A DNA stretch of 64,000 nucleotides, from contig JAHQRK010000005.1 in assembly GCA_019828595.1 (NCBI GenBank), positions 1,550,001-1,614,000 on the forward strand, given 5' to 3'. This DNA comes from Aphanomyces cochlioides. Lineage: Eukaryota > Oomycota > Saprolegniomycetes > Saprolegniales > Verrucalvaceae. The notes below the pieces were generated by a model. It did not search any database. It was not told the origin of the DNA and saw only the letters and a program-made list of their open reading frames with translations. Every line of letters begins with the position of its first letter. Positions within the stretch are counted from its first letter, which is position 1. The translations under genes were made by a program, and so were the position numbers. Shown here piece by piece: positions 30,982 to 43,700 of this stretch.

Positions 30982-33165
30982 CCATAAATGACTTGTAAGT
31001 TGGGACTTCTCAAAACTCTATCATTTAATAACATTTGGATATAGTTATTGAAGATTCCCCTTGCGCACTATTAACTTGTAATATTGATATATAAGACATT
31101 GAGAGGTCTATTTCAAACTTGGCGTGGATAATTTGAATTCATGGCACCAGTCAACCACGACGCGCCACACAGAGCGGCAAAGGGACGACCGTCAATAAAG
31201 AAGACTCAACGAAAACCACCAAAACATCAGTGCTCGTACTATACCTACGAAAAAAGACTTGCAATTATCAATTATGCAAGAGAACATTCAATTAACAACG
31301 CAATAGAAACTTTCTTTGGACAGCTCATTGGCGCCTCAAGGAAGTTGCAATGGAAAAGAATTGCTCGCTGGCAGAAAGACCGAGACAATATCGAAAAGAA
31401 GGGCACAGATCCTGCAACGAAGTACATGAAGACAAACCGAGCAATGTTTTCGGCAACGACATTAAACAAAGAGCAAGAGGAGAAAATTGCTACTTGGGTG
31501 CTGAACCTCCGTCAAGAAGGCATACCAGTCAGTCGAATGTTTGTCGCTGCTAAAGCCCTTGAAATCGCAGCTGCAAGTGGTCTTTCTACTCACCAGTTCA
31601 AGGCCAGTACGCGCTGGGTAAACAGTTTCATGGACCGTTGGCGACTGTCAATGCGAATCAAGGGAAGGTCTGGATTGAATAGCGAAGAAGACGGTGAAGC
31701 TGCCTTGGAACGCTTTTCGAACGAAATTATGAATCTCATATAGGAAAAGAATATCGTTGAAATCTACAATGCCGATCAAACAGCCGTGAACTACGAAATT
31801 GTACCTGAGAAAACTATCCACGCAAAGGGGGCAAAGCACATATGGATCAAGAGCACTGGGCATGAAAAAGACAGAATGACAGCAATGCTCTTGGCCGACT
31901 CGAAAGGCACAAAGTATCCATTGTTCCTTGTGCTCAAAACAACGGCTTCCAAACTTGAAACTGTAGTTCGCGAGAACAATGAACAACGACATGGCTTTGG
32001 CACCAAAATTTGGGCTGAAATTGAAGAATTGCACGAACGACACCCAAGCCAAATCTACGGGAACCCCAGCGCATGGTGGAACAGCTCGATATGTTGCTTT
32101 CCTACAATACCATTTTGGATATCGAAAAGGTAAGACGTTAGCCAATGTGCTGCTCCTTTGGGATGACTTCAGTGCACATTTCACCAGCGAGGTTGTTCAA
32201 CGCGCGGCTGAGCTTTCAGTCATTCTTGGAAAAATACCGCCAACCTTTACTTGGAAGTGCCAGCCAGCGGACGTTGCTTGGATGCGACCGTTCAAGAGTG
32301 GCCTACGACAGAAATGGCTCGGTCACTTAGCCGAATCCATCAAATACCTTGGTCAAGGCCAACGTCAACTTGAGTGTCCATCCAAGTTTGATCTCGTCGA
32401 GTGGGTGAATGAAGTTTGGGACAATTTGCCACGCCAGACAATTATCAACGGCTTTCAAAAATGCAGAATCCTGGGTCATGATGCATCAGATGCAGCTTTC
32501 CGAGAAATTACGTGCGAAGCAATAGTTTGACACGGAAACAACAATGCCGATTGGAGTGTGGATAGCTAGTTCATAACGTAATGTCAAGTCATGCATTGTC
32601 AATCTTGTTTGAACTGTTGTTCAGAATGTTTGCAAATGGTATGGATCCTTGGCACATTCGCACGCCGGTATCCGGCCTAGCAATATCATGAGCGAGGCCG
32701 AGGCGGTCTCATGACTACTAGGATCGCGGGCCTTTTGACGCAGAATGTTCGTTGCCAAGAAATCCAAAATAAACCACACATTAAATTCCAAATATAATTT
32801 GCACTCTAAAAATACTACACTGTCAAGAGCACATGAAATTTCAAAGTGAACTCGAGACGAATGCGGAATGTGAAGCAACTTGACAATGATTGATTGATGG
32901 CAAGTTTGATGTCCATCAAGTGGTATTGACCACTTTTCTGACGACCGGATTTCGGTTCTTTGAAAATACCCCCAGTACAACATATCTCTCAATTTTGGTC
33001 CACTGTTAGGATGAATTCCGCGTTGGCGAATTGCCAGTGATCTTGAATCGTATATTCTTGTTACTTGTCAAATTAAATAATTTAGTTAAATTTCCAAATA
33101 TGAAATTATAGAGTGCAGCGCTCCACCGGATTTCTCAGAAGTCCCAACTTACAAATCATTTGTGG
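30982..33165 (+). mobile_element. pogo-like DNA transposon with TIRs and TA duplication
   Basis: Left end 30982 reads CCATAAATGACTTGTAAG and right end, on the minus strand from 33165, reads CCACAAATGATTTGTAAG; the match continues through TTGGGACTTCT, about 31 bp with three mismatches. TA flanks both sides (30980-30981, 33166-33167). The 2.18-kb element carries a broken pogo-type transposase. About 600 bp of non-coding sequence lies between the gene end and the right TIR. Confidence 0.88.
31141..32530 (+). pseudogene. pogo-family DDE transposase (CENP-B/HTH type), disabled
   Basis: The N-terminus is basic and leads to HTH regions (AREHSINNAIETFFG; TRWVNSFMDRWRLSMRIKGR is the CENP-B-like second HTH). 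The DDE domain has YNADQTAVNYE (first Asp), LLWDDFSAHFTSEV (second Asp) and CQPADVAWMRPFKSG (third acidic residue). Two lesions: an in-frame TAG at 31741-31743 followed by continuous coding, and a one-base shift near 32085, where AWWNSS passes into the frame of FLQYHFGYRKG. The original length would be about 460 residues. Confidence 0.88.
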
Positions 33166-33167
33166 TA

Positions 33168-34141
33168 GTCTAATTAAGTTGAAACCTATAACGCCGACGC
33201 AAGTTATTGCCTTCTGAAAACATGCAGCATGCCGCAAAGCATGTAGAGTCAGAGTATAAAGAGTAGTCGATTCTATTGACATTCAAGTGGCCCGATAAAT
33301 TACTGTAGGCGACACTTCTTATCCAGCGTTTAATGGTGCTCATATAAACTATGTGTCCAACGGTCATGATCTGTAAGATACTTCTCAGGTGGTCATCGAC
33401 TGCATGATAGAGAGCGTGTACTCAAAGCTGTCTAAATATTAGGCGATGTTGAAGCTAGACCAACCTTGATTCCAAGTTTGGCTTCAAAATCCCCCGATTT
33501 TGATGTGAGATTATAATGCAGGCATGCTCTGAACACGACGCAACTCTGATCTAGTGCCAGCTTACCATAGCTTTGATGTAAGGCATGTTGATTGCATTTA
33601 CTACCAAGAACGATGCCTTTGAAAGTGTTGAACAGGAACAAATGCCGTCATCTTGAATAGTCGACGCACTGAGCATGCGCTGAAACACAACTACGTAATA
33701 CTGGCACTAGTTTAGAGTTACAACATGTTTAGAGCATGCATAAACGTCTCGCTGCAAAATCAGGCGACTTGAAGCCAAACTCGGATTCATGCTTAGTGCT
33801 CTCAATCTATCATCGAGAGCACCACGCACGAAAATAGAGGTCTCATTCCAATGTCACCTCATGTTTTAGCGGCTTAAGGCACACGGTTTTGATCATGCAT
33901 CAGATAAACGGGGAAGCATCTTTGACTCATCACACGTGGTCATGTAGTTTATAGACCGCTTTGAAACGCAAAATACAAATAAAAAAGTTTACAGTCCACT
34001 ATCAAACGCTTTATGGCTATGGAGAGTCTAGTGCAGAATGCAAAAGATAGCTCGTTGATTTCATTAATTGAGATTTCTATGACGATGATACTCAATCTGC
34101 ACCTTGTCCAATTCATTCAAAACATTGAGTTTTGGTAATTT
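33168..34141. other. Intergenic, no gene recognised
   Basis: AT-rich stretch of about 1 kb between the pogo element and the left Crypton repeat. Only short frames without family pattern. Confidence 0.35.
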
Positions 34142-34318
34142 AGCCAATCAAACGCTGTACATGTTAAATGTTAACGATATGTGTCGGCCGCGACAACTTC
34201 CTCGTCCAATCACCTGATTCAAATGAGTTTACAACCAATCAGAGAACGATTTTGTGTCGGTTGTCCACTCAAAAGTCTGAAATTTGTCGGGTTTTTGTTG
34301 TGTGCGTATATTATGTAT
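34142..34318 (-). repeat. Crypton-flanking direct repeat, downstream copy
   Basis: Read in the sense of the recombinase (minus strand), this ~175-bp unit begins CATAATATACGC, contains CCGACAAATTT, GTCGCGGC and AACATTTAACATGTAC, and ends TTGATTGG. It aligns along its whole length with 35922-36100 at about 65% identity and in the same orientation. Confidence 0.75.
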
Positions 34319-34436
34319 AGATAAAATGGGCGATACGACAATCCCATCCGACATGCGTTTCATTGGTTATTATTCAATTCAATCTACTGTAATCTACTGT
34401 CTGCACTGAACAAGACAATTCAAAGGCATGCATGAA

Positions 34437-35881
34437 TTACGAAGAAGTATCTCTCTTACGCTTGCGAACTTCCTTCAGAAGACTCGTGTACGTCTCAGTG
34501 TGGCCAGCAAAGGCATTTGCGAAGAGCTCGAAGCTCTGAAACTTCGAAAACGCAGTCGCAATTGTCTGTCGCTCGGAGTATTTCTTCCGGTCCATTTTGA
34601 CCATGGCTTTGGTGAAATCCTTCAACGCACAAGGCCGGCCGTTGGCTACATCAGCGTAGAACCATTGTTGCCATGCTTCCTGGGCAGAGTGCGCACTTGG
34701 TATAGTTCTAGGCACAACGTATGAGTTCAGAGTCGTCTGCTTGCTGATGGTTGGTAGTTTCTTGACCACGGGAAGAGCGTCTTGCTCTTGAAGTGATTTG
34801 ATAATAAAGTCGGCAATTGCTTCAGCGGTCATAGGAGTCGAGTTGTTGGACGACACAACGAAGCCCGTGGACTTCGGTCTACTCAGCAGATTGCGCGGGT
34901 CGATTGCATCGCTTAGGTTCTTGGTGACGAGATACTCACACATTGTCTTCGCGTCGCCCCAACGACACCAGGCCATGAGCTCTCGAAAGTTGAATCGTCT
35001 TTCACGAGACTCAAATACACGATAAAAGCTACCACCTCGTCTCATACTGTGCAGAGACACATTCACTGACAACTCGGGTGACCGCTCGACAATGTCATTA
35101 ATTCGTCGTCTCAAGTAGTTTTGCTCCATCGGTTTGTCCCAGCAAACCTTGATTCCACCACCCTGGAGACCAATGATTTGAGGAAACACGTACGCATTGT
35201 CAACCATGTGAATTATGGCCGTGCGTACTGCCGACACGTAATCTTGGTGGAAGCCACAAACACGCAAACATGGAAACGACAGCTCATCGACAAGATGGTA
35301 AATCTGGCATTCTTTCTCCACACTGGCCTTTTTGTGCCATCGCAATCTCACAGATACGTAAGGCCCATTCTCAGACTCAGCCCGCGATAAGTCAGACCAC
35401 CTCAATGACAGTACTTCACTGATGCGAAAGCATCCCAAGTAGCACACAGAGAATAAAAAGCGAAACATCGCTCCAAGGAAAGGGTTCAAATCACCAAAGG
35501 AATTCATCAGTATGGACAGCTCGTGTACACTGAGAGGGTGCGCTTTGTTTTCTTCGTCGATATTGTGATGCCTGTTGTATTTCTGTAGACCCACGACATA
35601 CTGTTTCGTGTCCGTTGCTTGTGCTGGGTTTGGATCTACTTTTCGATCTTTAAACATCGCCACCATGGCTGTCTTGGCACAATCGATGGTTCTGGCTTTT
35701 CTCCCAGTGAGTATAGGTGGTGAAGAAAGTCGGTGCAGTCGTCGCTGGTGGCTGTCAGCGGGTCCTTACCACCATCTTGCAAGTGCTCCAAGAACTGGTG
35801 CTGATACGTTCGGTACGTCCGCCGCGTGGACGCACTGATAAAGGACTCTTGGATTGCTTCTTTTGAAGGTACCCCGTCCAT
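34437..35881 (-). pseudogene. Crypton-type tyrosine recombinase, one frameshift
   Basis: Two minus-strand frames (35881-35636 and 35666-34437) make one protein of about 480 residues starting MDGVPSKEAIQESF. The SAM-like N-terminal domain has STRRTYRTYQHQFLEHL. Catalytic signatures follow: FRISEVLSLRW (Arg I), SLHSMRRGGSFYRVF (His-x-x-Arg) and TMCEYLVT (Tyr). The frames join at an A run near 35700, where GEKP would continue as KARTID if one base were restored; the second copy at 48621 keeps this join open. Recombinases of this class move Cryptons by site-specific recombination instead of DDE chemistry. Confidence 0.85.
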
Positions 35882-35921
35882 TTCAAAGTATGAGTGGCGA
35901 TGACTCTTGCTTAAAATTGAC

Positions 35922-36100
35922 CAATCAAGTCACGTATATGTTAAATGTTGAAATATGTTCCTGCCGCGACAGCGAGAGCGACCAATGCTTTGGACAGGTG
36001 TTTTTTTGTCCAATGGAAAAAAAGATATTTGTCAGTTCTCCAATCAAAGAGCTAAAAATTGTCGGTTTCGTGTCGCGTGTATATATTATGTCAATATTTG
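35922..36100 (-). repeat. Crypton-flanking direct repeat, upstream copy
   Basis: Same motif order as the downstream copy: CATAATATATAC, CCGACAATTTT, TTGATTGGAGAAC, GTCGCGGC, AACATTTAACATATAC, TTGATTGG. It starts 41 bp upstream of the recombinase ATG and could also carry its promoter, given the CCAAT (ATTGG) boxes. Confidence 0.75.
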
Positions 36101-36416
36101 ATCTGATGATTGATATATTGTCTGATTGACTCAAAATTTTCGAACTTGGCTGAAATCGATCAAACTTTGAATCAATCACCAAATCGAACCAGCCAATCAG
36201 CATCCAGAGTTTGTTTAAACACACACAACACACACACACATTATTAATTCATGTACCTGCCGATTATACTTGAATTCACTAATGCCAGATAGATCACACA
36301 AATTTTGTCGATTTTGATCAAAACTGCAAATTTGGACGAAAAAGACAATAACATTAGATATCAAAAATGTGATATTTCGGAAAAAGTGATAAAGTTGACT
36401 TAAAAAGGAGGCAGCC

Positions 36417-37942
36417 ATGCGCGAGATCTTCGACACATTCTTGACGGACCCTGTTCTTCTCAGCGAAGACGTCTATGCACTGTGGCTTGAAGGACAAAAC
36501 ACGTCTACAGCGTTGGATATTCGATTTAGGTCGTATGCGCACCCTGCACCAACCGCACCGTTTGATTTTGTCGACGAGAGTGAACACGATCAATTGCGCG
36601 ATTTGATCTGGCGCGACACAGTCGATCAATACCGCTTGTTTGAAAAGCTCGAATCGTATCTCATGCAACCGTCACTCTTGAGAACGCAGCTGTTGTTTCA
36701 AATTCCACCGTGGCAGCAGCAAGAGATGACGGAAAAGTATTTTGGATTTGACGGTGCAGTCGTGCGACGCCTCTTGGGAAAGAAACTCTCATCGCGTGCA
36801 CAAAAAGATCTGGACGAAGTCAGCGAGCAATCGCTCCGCACACTGAAAAAGTATTCATGCTCCGATTGGGTTTTGGATTATCTCGTCTGTGTAGTTGTCG
36901 CCGCCAATTTGAAAACTTGCGCCGCATTTATGCATTCCTCGAAGAGAAAAACTTTCAAGTGGGGATTCATTGGTATTCTAAACGACACACAGCTGAGATC
37001 CTTTTTGTAGGGATCCATGTGTCGTGCTATCTGTGAGCACTTCTTAATTTCGGAAAAACTTGCTGCCAAGTACGCCTGCCTGGTGTTTTTGATCCACGGA
37101 CGGTTTGAAGTCCATCCATCACACAAAACTGTGGGCTTTTTGACTTGGAACGATTTGCAATCCTTTGCGTCGTTGCTTATGGGTCATTGGGTTGCTCCTT
37201 CTGTGAAACGCAGTCAGCTTTTAGATTCCCAAAAGCCTAACCGGGCATCGACAGCGATTCTAACACAAGGATCCTCGTTGGAATGCTTGCGGTTTCGTCC
37301 TCGATGGGTCGAAAAGGCTGAGCCCAGTGTATGCATTATTCTTGTTCTATGGAAGTGAATGCCATATTAGGATGCTTCAAGAGCACAGCAAGAGTGGCCC
37401 AGTTTAGCGTATTTGGAAGCGAGAGTCACGCCACTGAGTGCACGATACTCCATTGGCGTAGATTTAAATCAACAGATGACGAATTCGTTGCGAGATCTCA
37501 AGGCCCACTTTTTAAACGACGTTGAAACCTTGACAGAATATCGCAATGTGGTTATGGTACAGTCTTCAATTCTCTACAAATCGCATAAATTGTGTTCCTC
37601 TAGGCTACACTCCAAGTTAAATTAAAAGGCGAGCAGCTTGAGCATTTAGGAATGAAAATGCTACCCATTGCTCGAGGGGTATATATGACGACAAGAACTC
37701 ATATGAAATTGAAAAAAACTTTGTAGCTATTGACAATTGGAGCTGGTCTTTCACAACCAAAAGAATTGAAAGACTTGATCGAAGACCTCATCGATGATGT
37801 TGGTATCGTGTTCAAAGATTCGAAATTAGCGTTGCGAGATATTGATTTAGTGTTTTCCGCGCTGATTGAGTATGGCACTACGATGACACCTTCTCACCAT
37901 GTACTTCTAGCTCTCTTGGATCAATTGATGTGTGGTACCTGA
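36417..37942 (+). CDS. FIBP: FIBP-like protein (acidic FGF intracellular-binding protein homologue)
   Basis: Six exons (36417-36850, 36895-36958, 37011-37328, 37371-37556, 37604-37678, 37727-37942), introns 42-52 nt, 430 residues; human FIBP has 364. Diagnostic segments: VYALWLEGQ, FGFDGAVVRRLLGKKLSSRA, QKDLDEVSEQS, CRRQFENLRRIYAFLEE and LLTIGAGLSQPKELKDLIEDL. FIBP is conserved in many protists but poorly understood; the FGF link is animal-specific and should not be assumed here. No known catalytic motif is present. It converges on PEX14 with 102 bp between stops. Confidence 0.9.
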
Positions 37943-38044
37943 ATGCAGATGACACAAGATTATTGTTGTTAGCAAGCTGGGAATTATTCCTTAGTGTCTG
38001 CCGAGCTATTCTTATCAGTGTTTTCGAGAGACTTTGAATCAACT

Positions 38045-39659
38045 TTATGCTTGCTGCCATGGTTTTTTAACCTCTTGCGAAGTTGGTGGCTCTTCGAGAC
38101 ATTTATCAGCATCCGTCGACACCTTGTCCTCAATCGTTTTAATTCCTGGAACTCTAAATGTAACATTACTCAACAGATTGACACAGGGACAACTCATACT
38201 CTTCGCCGTTTTGAACCATTTTAATCACATCTCCAAACGATTGAGGATACTTCGGCTCATTTTTCTGAGCTTCAGCTGGACAATTGAGGTCAAGGGTATG
38301 AATATGGTTTGGCAGATCAATTACCATTTGGTGATTCGCTTTTATTCTTCAATTTCGTCAAGAACGACTCAAGGTTCGGTGCTACGAGTGTTTCTTTCTC
38401 TTCGGCACCAGCCGGTGTCACCTCTTGGGGGCCAGACAATTTTGTCCGAGCATTTTCCACGAGGGATTTGGACGCATCTGAATTGGACACAGTGCATTCA
38501 AAAGCATACACAGCAGCTTTCAAAATATCCAAGTAAGAATTGAAAGCAGGGGCTGAATGCCATTTCCACTCCATATTCATGCCAGCTTTTTCAAAGCCAA
38601 TGCTTGAAAGGAGTTGCTCATAATGCTAGACACAGTAGTCACAATAGTGTAATATGTATGATTGATTGTACCTTGAGGGGCTCAATCTTTTGCTTGAAAT
38701 TGGCATTTCCAGTCGCAATACGACGGTATCGAGGTACATCGGGGTGCTACGTAGTACATAGTGCCATACTCATGGGAAAAGATAGACCTCGATCAGATTC
38801 TTTGTGTACATAAGCAAAATGGTCGTTGCCGTCTTGATCACTTCTGGGGCATTCTACAACAATTTCACGTCATCCTCAAATTAGAGAAATCCCCACACAA
38901 ACTTACATCCTTTTCGACAAGTTGCAGGGCATCTAGCATCTTTTGAGCAACCGCTTCAAAGTCAATCCCCTTGTCTTCAGGAAGTTGTGGCTCTTCAGCT
39001 TTGGCCACAACTGTGGTGTTTCCCCCCAAATCTTTCACTTTTTGCTGCAGAGAGGAAATTTCAGCTCGTAGTTCTGCAATCACACGGTCATGTTCAGCTT
39101 GAGAGACGTTTCTGTCATGACGCTCTCTGTTCCCTTGATGCAAGGTTTGAACCAATTTGGAGATTTCAGTGGTTTGCTGTTGCATGGTTTGGATCAATGT
39201 ATTCCCAGCTAAATTGCACATTACTCCAAGAACATTTGCACTAAGACTACCTTCTTGAGATAGAGGGGCAGGGCCTTTCTGGATGTGTTCATTCTCAGCG
39301 TTCGAGTCAAACAGGAGAAATCTCCAAAGAAATCCCAAAATTGCAGTAGTTCCCAAAACTGGATACAACAGAGACCATGGGGATGCAGAGGACGATTGAG
39401 ACGCTGAAATAGTCTGCGTGGCGCTGGCTTGGTGAAGCTTTTCAACTGCAGCGTTGATTTCAGCGCGTGACAGGCCTTTCTTTTCAAGAAATGCGAGCCG
39501 TTCAGACAGTGGCGTCGACTAATTACAGGCCAAACAACTGAGCAGCCAAGCGAGAATCAATACCTGCACATCTGGGTGGTTGAGAAAGCGCACTCCGCTG
39601 TTGATCTTGTCCAAATCGACTGGCGCTGTGGCCGACTCAGCAGGAGCTTTTTCTTCCAT
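38045..39659 (-). CDS. PEX14: Peroxisomal docking protein PEX14
   Basis: Minus-strand exons 39659-39564, 39518-39251, 39208-38907, 38853-38788, 38746-38672, 38625-38325, 38275-38200 and 38153-38045 give 430 residues. The N-terminal domain that binds PEX5 is clear: SGVRFLNHPDVQ, TPLSERLAFLEKKGLSRAEI. A membrane segment follows (LLYPVLGTTAILGFLWRFLL), then a coiled coil (ISKLVQTLHQ ... IAELRAEISSLQQKVKDL). HPDVPRYRRIATGNANFK and NGEEVPGIKTIEDK near the C-terminus are shared with plant and fungal PEX14. It forms the import pore with PEX5/PEX13. The second intron (39209-39250, 42 nt) is a multiple of three without a stop, so it could be retained. Confidence 0.93.
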
Positions 39660-39781
39660 CTTGTTCAGTAAACCTCAAAATCAATGTCAACTCTATTTTT
39701 AAATATATTTTAAATTTGTTTTAAAATACAACGTGCTCTAAATTGATAGATCTTGTAAAGGGTATGTCAAAATATATTTCA
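39660..39781. other. PEX14 upstream region
   Basis: Short AT-rich sequence between PEX14 and the MITE-like element; presumed promoter. Confidence 0.35.
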
Positions 39782-40321
39782 GGGCTGGTCTGGATGCCCA
39801 TCAATTTTTTTATTCCATAAAACTGAAATGACATTTTGCAAAATTTTTCCAAAGTTCCAAATTCACAATTTAAAATGGAATAGTTGGAAAATTTGTATTT
39901 GGATGCCACAACTTATGGCCCAACATTACCATTGTTGTCATACTGCTGTGTCAGTCACTTCCTACCGGAAACTTTGAAATGAGCCAGAGATGAGCAAGGC
40001 TGGATCACTGTCGCTTCTCAGAGTGTTAGAACATGCAACAGTGATAATATATAGTGTGTGCGTGTATTTTTGTAGAGATGACAAGCTGAATCTCAAGCTT
40101 GACTCGATCAGTGCGTTCATGACGAAAATATGTCACAAATAAAATAGGTCAATGTGGTCCATTTTTTTGTGGCATAATTTGGCCAAAACTCCAGAAAATT
40201 GTGACAAAAATTCTTTGAGAAGGTGGCATCCAGACAGTCAAAATTGAAAATTATGGCATATTTCGAATTATGGCATTTTTTGGCATTTTTATGCTATTTT
40301 TGGTGGCATCCAGACCCGCCC
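39782..40321. mobile_element. MITE-like element, ~540 bp, with TIRs
   Basis: The left end reads GGGCTGGTCTGGATGCC (39782) and the right end, on the other strand from about 40321, reads GGGCGGGTCTGGATGCC: 16 of 17 match. Inside, TGGCAT and GGATGCC motifs recur next to both ends. There is no coding capacity. I could not identify a convincing target duplication, so the superfamily is open. It lies between the PEX14 promoter and the next gene. Confidence 0.65.
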
Positions 40322-40714
40322 TAAAGCACTTTCAATATTTCATTGAGTATATTTTAAAGTAGCTTGATATTGAACTACTACTTCGAAGAATTTAAAGTTC
40401 AAAGATAATTTACATGCATTTTCCTTGATGCCTGTCTAAAAAGGACACGATTTTACTCCGACTAATGAATTTTAAAAAATTCTTTCAAAATCAGGATTTA
40501 TTTTAAATGGTCTAATTAAAACTAATTTAAATATACGACACAAATAGATCGTATTCATTTTTGGTGAGCATCTGCGCCTGTACTGTAGGTGGCCAACGTC
40601 AGTGCTGTGCCCAGCCATTAAGGTGGATCTATCGCCATTATCTGGACGTACGATTGTGCTGGCGACTATTTCTGTAATTACGCGCTCTGAAAGTTGCCTG
40701 GACTCGCTTCCACC

Positions 40715-43700
40715 ATGAAAGGAATAATCTCGATTGTCGTCTTTCTAACGTCGATGGTGGTCAGTCAAACTACGGTTGTTTCTCCACAGACACCCACGAC
40801 AACTCCAGCGCCGCTTGTGTCTAGTTTCGACTTGCCAACCTCATTGACGACTTGTCCAGAATTCAAATGCGACGATGAATTATCCAAGGAGTGTGTCGTG
40901 TCTGCTCCAGTCAAGTTTACCTGTTTGAACAACATGGACATTCAATGCGAATGGAAATCTCCGAAAGACGTAATTGTCAATACTTTGATCGCCATGGATA
41001 CACAGCCAAAATGCAGAGCTCACTTGACATGGCAAGTGAATGGCACTTTTCGAATGACTTCGAATGCGTCCATTACAGTTGCGAGTCTCAATTTGACGAG
41101 CTACAACCTGATGATGGAAGACAAGAGCGTGCTCAGCACTGAAGATGGGGTATCAATCCAGGTCGACCAGAAAATCCGAGTGGACCAAGATGCAATCCTC
41201 ATTTCTGGAGGATTGTGGCCAGGTAGTCATTTTCATAGACGAAACGTTTCTAAAACATGGCAGGTCATGCTGGTGGACGAGTCAATATCTCAACCTCCGT
41301 ATTTATCTTATATGGAGAAATCCGAGCGTCGGGTGGCGAAGGCATTTGCATCGATGGAAGATGTACTCCTGGAGGAAATGGAGGCCAAGTCGCCCTAACA
41401 TATAGCTCTGTTGCCACTGAAACTGGGAGCATCGTTGTGTCTGGTGGTGCAAACCCGTTGGGAGGCAAATTTGTTGGTGGCACTGATGAGGAGGATGTTG
41501 ACGACACGTTCGAAAGTGGTGATTGTTTATCTGGAGCTGCAGGTCAAATTCTCCGCATTTTTGCATCAGACAAAGGAGCGGATGGACTTTTGGTCGTTAG
41601 CAATGGTTTCAATGGACCAAGCGGAAAATTCCGTCGATGTGCTCCAATTACATTGAATTCAATCACACTAAATCCGTCGATCAAACGCGTTTTGATTGAA
41701 AGTGAATCTCTTGTACACTTTGAAGGAAGTGTATGGGAATTACATGGAGACAGTGAATTGATTGTCGAAGATGCGACTGTCATCGGAGATGGTGGAGCTC
41801 CTTTGGATATTACCGTCAAGCAATTAGTCATTCGAGGCACAGGACAATTGCGTGCTGATTCAGGACTCCATTTAACTGCAGATATATTATCAATCGACTT
41901 CGGAGCTAAAGCCACATGGAATTATCATGCAAGTTCGAGATTTGTTGTCAAAGACAGTATTCAAATCAATGGCAATGTGACAACGAAGAGTGACGCGCAA
42001 CTACTTGTCCAAGACGGTGGACTTGTTATTGAAAGTGGTGGAGATATCTTGATTGGAGGGGTTATTTCGGTGCCAAAATTGTTTGCCCTGTCCAAGAGTA
42101 ATATGATCCTTGCTGGACAAATTCGAGCAAAAGAAACAATTACCCAAGATGCCTACTATTCGCCATGTTTAGAGTCATTGCCAATGACGAATCCTGACGT
42201 CTCAAACTACACATTGTTATTGACTTCGCATGGATCAATCGATATGGGCCACGACTCGAAACCAAATTTTCTCTCTGGGAGCGCTATTTTAATTTGCAGC
42301 GATGACTCTATTCGCATAACTTCGAACTCCGTAGTAAGCTCCAGTGGAATGGGCTATTCTGCAGATCATGGCATTGGCAAAGGTGAATGTCTTTCCAATT
42401 TGGGTGGTGGTGCTGGTTTTGGTGGTAATGGAGGCGATTCCATCCAAATTATTGGTAGAAAAGCTAAAACTAATGATGGAGTCGGTGGAATTGCCTATGG
42501 CTCTCGATCCAGCACCGGTCATTTGGGATCTGGAGGTGGTTGCCCTTTTGGAGGTTCGGGTGGTGGCCTTGTCATGTTGGGAGCATCACATGTTGAACTG
42601 AACGGAAGTATTCTGGCTGATGGTCAAAGTGGACTAGAAGAACGAAGCGGTGGGGGCTCTGGTGGCTATGTTGGACTCACTGTTTCCAATGCATTAATTG
42701 GAACTGGTTTTTTGTCGGCATCCGGTGGCAACTCTACTTGTGGCCAAGATGAAGATAGCGGTTTAAATGCAACTTGGTTTTGTGGAGGGGGCGGTGGTGG
42801 TGGTCGTCTCCGTTTATCTGGCTGCAAAAATTTCAGTGAATGCACTGATGGCTTTACTGGAAGGTATTCCGTTTCAGGAGGAAAACCTGACAAATACTCG
42901 GAACGCGCTAGCGTTGGAACTTATTATGGATTCCCTTGCCCTCCAGGTTATGGTGGACTACTTTGCCGAGTGTGTGATGTCGGTACTTTTAAAGAAGAAA
43001 GAGGCAGTGCAGAATGCTTGAAATGTCAAAACAGCCCCTCAAATTCTCACTATACTAATAGAGGTAAAATTAGATTGACGACATGCCTCAATGAAATGTT
43101 AGGCTCGACATCTTCGGAATGCTTGTGGTCTTGCAATCCTGGATACACTAGTAAACATTGCTTGTCACCATTAGAAGACTTTTTTGCCATGTTTGGCGGT
43201 GAATTGGTTTTCTTTTCTGTGGCTATTAGTGCGGTCATTGTAATAGTTGGAACTGGATGCATGTGCAAGCGAGATCCATACGCTCGAACAAAATACAACA
43301 GAGCCGACACTGATCATTTGGTGGCAAGAAAGGCATGGTATCATATCCGTTGGTCGCGACTAATTTGGCCACGTGTGGGGTATCCTAAGCTACAAGAAAA
43401 AGATCTTGAGAAGCACATGGCTCGGATATACTTTTCTGGAAATAATACTCACGAATCCCCCTTACAAATGTCAACAAGTGTGCCAAACCAATTGGAAAAC
43501 GTGCTTGATTCTGACAAATTCAAGAATTTGGCCGAGCAAGTAAATTCAATTTTAGGATTTTCAGCTGGTGGTGGATTGTTCAACATGCTCATTAAGATTT
43601 TATGCCATCCAGTGGCTTTCGACGTCATGTTTTATCATCGTCACAAAAAGTTTAATAATCTGAAGCGCACACTGGCAAAGTATAATCATGAATGCATGAA

